Shown: positions 5,977 through 9,477 of the stretch, one piece after another | Position numbering within the stretch: the first letter of the stretch is position 1 | Layout of the letters: the number at the start of each line of letters is the position of its first letter | From: an uncultured Clostridium sp. | GTDB lineage: Bacteria > Bacillota > Clostridia > UBA1212 > UBA1255 | Assembly: GCA_900555605.1 (NCBI GenBank) | Contig: USLW01000055.1 | Span: 1-9,477 of the forward strand | Reading direction: 5' to 3' | Length of the DNA: 9,477 bases | The notes under the pieces: generated by a model | What the model was told of the DNA's origin: nothing | The model's database searches: none | Seen by the model: only the letters and a program-made list of their open reading frames with translations | Made by a program: the position numbers and the translations under genes

Positions 5977-8900
5977 TTAGAAAAGCGACAGCTGGTTGCT
6001 TTCCGACCACCCGGCCAGGCAGCCCTCCTCCCGCAGCGTCTCCACCACATTTTTATTGATACCAGCAGAAATTTTCAGGTCCTCTACCGACATAAACTCT
6101 CCCACCCGTTCCCGTGCGCGCACAATATTTTCAGCGGCAGTAACGCCAAGCCCCTGAAGTGCGCACAGCGGCGGCCGGATCGCATCGTCCTCAGGCAAAA
6201 AACGCTTTGCATCTGATTTATAAATATCAACCGGCAGGAAACGAAGCCCCCGGGCATACATCTCCACCAGCTGCTCATATATAATCGCCTGATCCTCTTC
6301 CTTTGCAGTTCGCTCTCCTCCGGAGGCCTCTCCGCCTTCAGCGCTGTCCAGCAGCCCCATCACCGCCATTTTACCGTAAACCTTATCAAGGCCGTGGATC
6401 ATGCCGGCGGCATCAAAATCATCCACCTTCATCGTAAAACGCGCAGAATAGTATTCTTTCGGATAATAAACCTTAAACCAGGCTACCCGCAGGGACAGAA
6501 CCACATAAGCCACCGCATGTGCCTTGGGAAACATATACTGGATCTTTTTACAGGACTCAATGTACCAATCCGGTACATCATGCTCGCCCATATCGATTTC
6601 CCATTCCTTTTTCAGTCCCTTGCCTTTCCGCACAGACTCCATGATGGTAAATGCCGTTTTTTTCTCCAGGCCTTTATTGATCAGATACAGCATAATATCG
6701 TCACGGCAGCAAATGGCTTCCGACAGAGTACAGGTTCCTTCGCGGATCAGCTTCTGCGCGTTGCCGGACCACACATCCGTACCATGGGAGAGTCCGGAAA
6801 TCCGAACCAGCTCGGAAATAGAAGAAGGTCTCGTCTCCAGCAGCATCTGCTTTACGAAAAAGGTACCGAATTCCGGAATGCCCAGAGTTCCCACCGGAAT
6901 GTCAATTTTCAGCAGGCTCGGATCCATATGCAGCGCCTCCGGGCCATTGAACAGAGAGAGCACCTTTTCATCATCCAGATTGATTTTCAGGCTGTCCACT
7001 CCGGTATAGTCCTCCAGCAGCCGGAGAATCGCAGGACCATCATGGCCTAAAATGTCAAGCTTAAGGATGTTGTCGTGCAGAAAATGATAGTCAAAATGGG
7101 TGGTAATGATGGAGGAGTCCGCGGCATCTGCCGGATGCTGGATCGGCGTAAAATCAAAAATCTCCTTGTCCCGCGGAATGACCATAATGCCGCCGGGGTG
7201 CTGGCCGGTGGTCCGCTTGACACCGATAAACCCGCTGGCCAAACGGTTAATTTCAGCCTCTGAGGCATGCTTATTCCGTTCCTCTAAATATTTCAGGACA
7301 TAGCCTCTGGCTGTTTTTTCCGCCAATCCGGAGATCGTTCCCGCTCGGAACACGTAGTCGGCACCGAAAAGCACTTCCGTGTATTTATGTGCATTGGGCT
7401 GATCGTCCGAGGCAAAGTTCAGGTCAATATCCGGTACCTTATCTCCCTTAAAGCCGAGAAAGGTCTCGAACGGGATATCATAGCCGTCCCTGCGCAGCTT
7501 GTTTCCACATACCGGACAATCCTTTTCCGGCATATCAAAACCGCAGTCATACCCCTCGCCCTCATGAAACTCAGAATAAAGACACTGTTCGCATCGATAG
7601 TGGGCCGGCAGTGAATTTACTTCCGTAATACTGGACATATAAGCAGCCAGAGAGGACCCGACGGAGCCGCGGGACCCCACCTGATATCCATTCCGCGCGG
7701 ACTCCGCCACCAGCTCCCGCGCCGTGATATACATGATAGAATATCCGTTGCTGATAATGGAGTGCAGCTCACGTTCCAAACGGCTCTCCACGATTTCCGG
7801 CAGTGGTTCGCCGTATATCTGCCGCGCCTTTTCATAAGCACATACCCGCAGCTTGTCATCCGATCCCTCTATCACCGGCGGATAGAAGCCGTCTGGCACA
7901 GGCCGAAAGCGCTCGATGGAATCCGCGATCCGGTTTGGATTCTCAACCACCACCTCGTAAGCCCGGTCTCCTAAATACGTAAATTCCGACAGCATTTCTT
8001 CAGTTGTACGCAGGTACAGAGGCGGCTGGGAATCCGCATCCCGATACCCCTGGCCGGCCTGCATGACACAGCGGTAAATATCATCCTCAGGGTTCAAAAA
8101 ATGGACGTCACAGGTGGCAACCACCGGTTTGTTCAATTGATCGCCTAATGATAAAATATGCCGGTTGATGTTTTCAATATCCGTCAGGCTGTTCACAACG
8201 CCGCCCCGTACCAGATACATATTGTTCGCAGAGGGCTGAATCTCCAGATAATCATAAAAAGACGCAAGCTCCAGCAGACGCTGTTCGGGTTCCCCGTTCA
8301 GCACCGCGTCGAAAAGCTCGCCCTCGGAGCAGGCACTGCCTATGATCAGGCCCTCTCTGTATTTCTCCAGTTCAAACCGCGGGATCCGCGGCTTTTTATA
8401 AAAATAGTTCAGATTCGAATAAGAAATCAGCTTGTACATATTTTTCAGGCCCACCAGATCTTTGGCAAGTAAAATGATATGCCAAGTCGGAAGTTTTTTC
8501 GCCTGCTCATCCGTCATGTCCGGCGTTCGGTCACATAGATAGCCCTCCACGCCGTATAATATTTTAAGATCGGATTTGGATTTTTGTACAGCTTTAAAAA
8601 TATCCGGATACGCCTGTACAATCCCGTGATCCGTAATCGCAAGTGCAGAATGTCCCCACTCCACTACCTGCCGGATCAGTTCATCCGGTTTTGTCAGCCC
8701 GTCCAAGGCGCTCATATTTGTGTGCAGGTGAAGCTCTACCCGTTTCCGTTCCGCGTGATCCATCCGCTTCTCCGGCTGATAATCTACGATGCTGCGCGCC
8801 ATGATGGTCAGTTCGCGGGTATATTTATCCTGCTGTGCCTCTCCGTATACCTGGATATGCAGATTGTCGTTTTTTTCAAAATATTTTGTGACAAAAGGCA

Positions 8901-9477
8901 AATCCTCTTTATCAAAAAAGAACTTTGCCGTAATCGAATAGGTGCTGTCCGTCATTTCGATCATGGCAATCATGGCTCCGCTGGGAATTGCCTTTGTCTC
9001 AAAGCGGAAAACCTTTCCGCGGACTGCCACGTTGCCGGAATCCATGGTAATGTCCTTCATCTTTGTAATCGGATCGTTGATCTCCTTCCCCATGAGGATC
9101 GTATTGCCGTTTTTATCCTTCGGCAGGGGCGCATCCCCCTCGGGTGTCAATCTCCGGCGCTTGCGCGTTCCCTTGGAAAAGCCGCCCTGGGAGGCAGCCT
9201 GCCGTTGATATCCGGAAAAGTCGTTTCCGCCGTCATTCCAGCCGCCGTTTTTCCCGTTTCCCGCCATCTTTTTGCTCTCATTCTGCGCCCGTTCGTAATC
9301 CGCCGCTCGAAACGGCACAATCACCACATCTTCTTTTTCTGATTCTGTTTCGCCGCTCTGCGGGCGGCCCGCCGCTGCGCCGTCGCGGAATACAATCGGC
9401 ATATCATAGCCCCAAACGGTTTTCATATATGTACGGACCAGCAGATCTGCCTTCCGCCCGACCAAAAGGAGTCCGGC
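5977..9477 (-). CDS. polC: DNA polymerase III alpha subunit PolC, lacking the proofreading exonuclease domain (5' end cut by window)
   Basis: This is the replicative polymerase of low-GC Gram-positives. The frame is open to the right edge; about 1166 residues are visible, numbered here from a TTG at 9465. Order: end of the N-terminal domain, a Gly/Asn/Gln-rich linker (about 65-118), OB fold (about 135-228), PHP domain from 243 (HLHT 246-249, TDH 278-280, GVE 305-307, WH 328-329, CDVH 452-455). Then come VGSRGSVGSS (596-605), zinc motif (C625/C628, C650/C653), catalytic D679 and D681 in PDIDLNF, D804 in KLDILGHD, SGLSHGTDVW (890-899), a helix-hairpin-helix near 1102-1118 and the clamp-binding end QLSLF. 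The D681-D804 spacing matches the family. The 3'-5' exonuclease normally inserted in PHP is missing: after YGVEGYL (304-310) the chain goes straight to WHIILLAKD (328-336). No DxETTG-type exonuclease motif occurs anywhere. The true start lies outside the window, so the first visible start codon should not be used. Confidence 0.97.
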   Translation of the reverse strand, partial: AGLLLVGRKADLLVRTYMKTVWGYDMPIVFRDGAAAGRPQSGETESEKEDVVIVPFRAADYERAQNESKKMAGNGKNGGWNDGGNDFSGYQRQAASQGGFSKGTRKRRRLTPEGDAPLPKDKNGNTILMGKEINDPITKMKDITMDSGNVAVRGKVFRFETKAIPSGAMIAMIEMTDSTYSITAKFFFDKEDLPFVTKYFEKNDNLHIQVYGEAQQDKYTRELTIMARSIVDYQPEKRMDHAERKRVELHLHTNMSALDGLTKPDELIRQVVEWGHSALAITDHGIVQAYPDIFKAVQKSKSDLKILYGVEGYLCDRTPDMTDEQAKKLPTWHIILLAKDLVGLKNMYKLISYSNLNYFYKKPRIPRFELEKYREGLIIGSACSEGELFDAVLNGEPEQRLLELASFYDYLEIQPSANNMYLVRGGVVNSLTDIENINRHILSLGDQLNKPVVATCDVHFLNPEDDIYRCVMQAGQGYRDADSQPPLYLRTTEEMLSEFTYLGDRAYEVVVENPNRIADSIERFRPVPDGFYPPVIEGSDDKLRVCAYEKARQIYGEPLPEIVESRLERELHSIISNGYSIMYITARELVAESARNGYQVGSRGSVGSSLAAYMSSITEVNSLPAHYRCEQCLYSEFHEGEGYDCGFDMPEKDCPVCGNKLRRDGYDIPFETFLGFKGDKVPDIDLNFASDDQPNAHKYTEVLFGADYVFRAGTISGLAEKTARGYVLKYLEERNKHASEAEINRLASGFIGVKRTTGQHPGGIMVIPRDKEIFDFTPIQHPADAADSSIITTHFDYHFLHDNILKLDILGHDGPAILRLLEDYTGVDSLKINLDDEKVLSLFNGPEALHMDPSLLKIDIPVGTLGIPEFGTFFVKQMLLETRPSSISELVRISGLSHGTDVWSGNAQKLIREGTCTLSEAICCRDDIMLYLINKGLEKKTAFTIMESVRKGKGLKKEWEIDMGEHDVPDWYIESCKKIQYMFPKAHAVAYVVLSLRVAWFKVYYPKEYYSARFTMKVDDFDAAGMIHGLDKVYGKMAVMGLLDSAEGGEASGGERTAKEEDQAIIYEQLVEMYARGLRFLPVDIYKSDAKRFLPEDDAIRPPLCALQGLGVTAAENIVRARERVGEFMSVEDLKISAGINKNVVETLREEGCLAGWSESNQLSLF

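Noticed and set aside
6394..7050. Plus-strand open frame (218 codons) opposite the polC catalytic region
   Set aside because: It is antisense to conserved polymerase motifs and shows no recognisable domain; it is explained by the codon use of polC.
8584..9342. Long open frame on the plus strand (252 codons) opposite polC
   Set aside because: It lies wholly antisense to the well-supported OB/PHP-coding part of polC, has no ribosome site or promoter that I can see, and the protein is rich in Ile, His, Arg and Phe as expected of an antisense shadow.

Overview
The window reads as a chromosomal segment of an anaerobic Gram-positive bacterium of the class Clostridia. Three things point there: the 5' part of the 16S rRNA gene at the left edge has a Clostridia-like V1-V2 region, the replicative polymerase is a PolC-type (low-GC Gram-positive) alpha subunit, and all promoters look like plain sigma-A promoters with 17-nt spacers. 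I cannot place it to genus. Almost everything lies on the minus strand, including the rRNA operon and polC, so the replication fork probably runs right to left here.

Layout from left to right. 1-325: 5' end of a 16S rRNA gene (minus; it continues beyond the left edge). 326-660: its leader with three small hairpins, a near-perfect promoter and an A-tract-rich purine upstream region. 661-795: a short spacer with a 10-bp direct repeat, and the terminator of the next unit. 820-3047: a two-gene ABC exporter operon of NatAB/YhaQP type (permease and ATPase), with its own promoter and a hairpin at the mRNA 5' end. 3255-4037: the only plus-strand gene, an unrecognised protein with a PD-(D/E)XK-like core and a winged-helix-like C-terminus, divergently promoted from the ABC operon. 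4024-5801: two minus-strand genes, a LiaF-like membrane protein and a membrane-anchored metallophosphoesterase, with a promoter in front of the latter. 5909-5945: a strong hairpin plus T-tract that faces the plus strand. 5977-9477: polC, cut at its 5' end by the window edge.

The most interesting item is PolC. It keeps the OB fold, PHP domain, zinc motif, three catalytic aspartates and C-terminal clamp-binding tail. The 3'-5' proofreading exonuclease normally inserted in the PHP domain is absent, and about 20 residues of linker stand in its place. The PHP metal-ligand set looks complete, so fidelity may rest on PHP or on a separate exonuclease.

Second in interest is the transcription layout. 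The plus-strand gene overlaps the LiaF-like gene tail to tail by 14 bp with no obvious terminator between them. The first convincing plus-facing terminator is about 1.9 kb further on, just before the polC 3' end. The plus-strand transcript may therefore run antisense across both minus-strand genes. No mobile element, CRISPR array, tRNA or phage signature was found.
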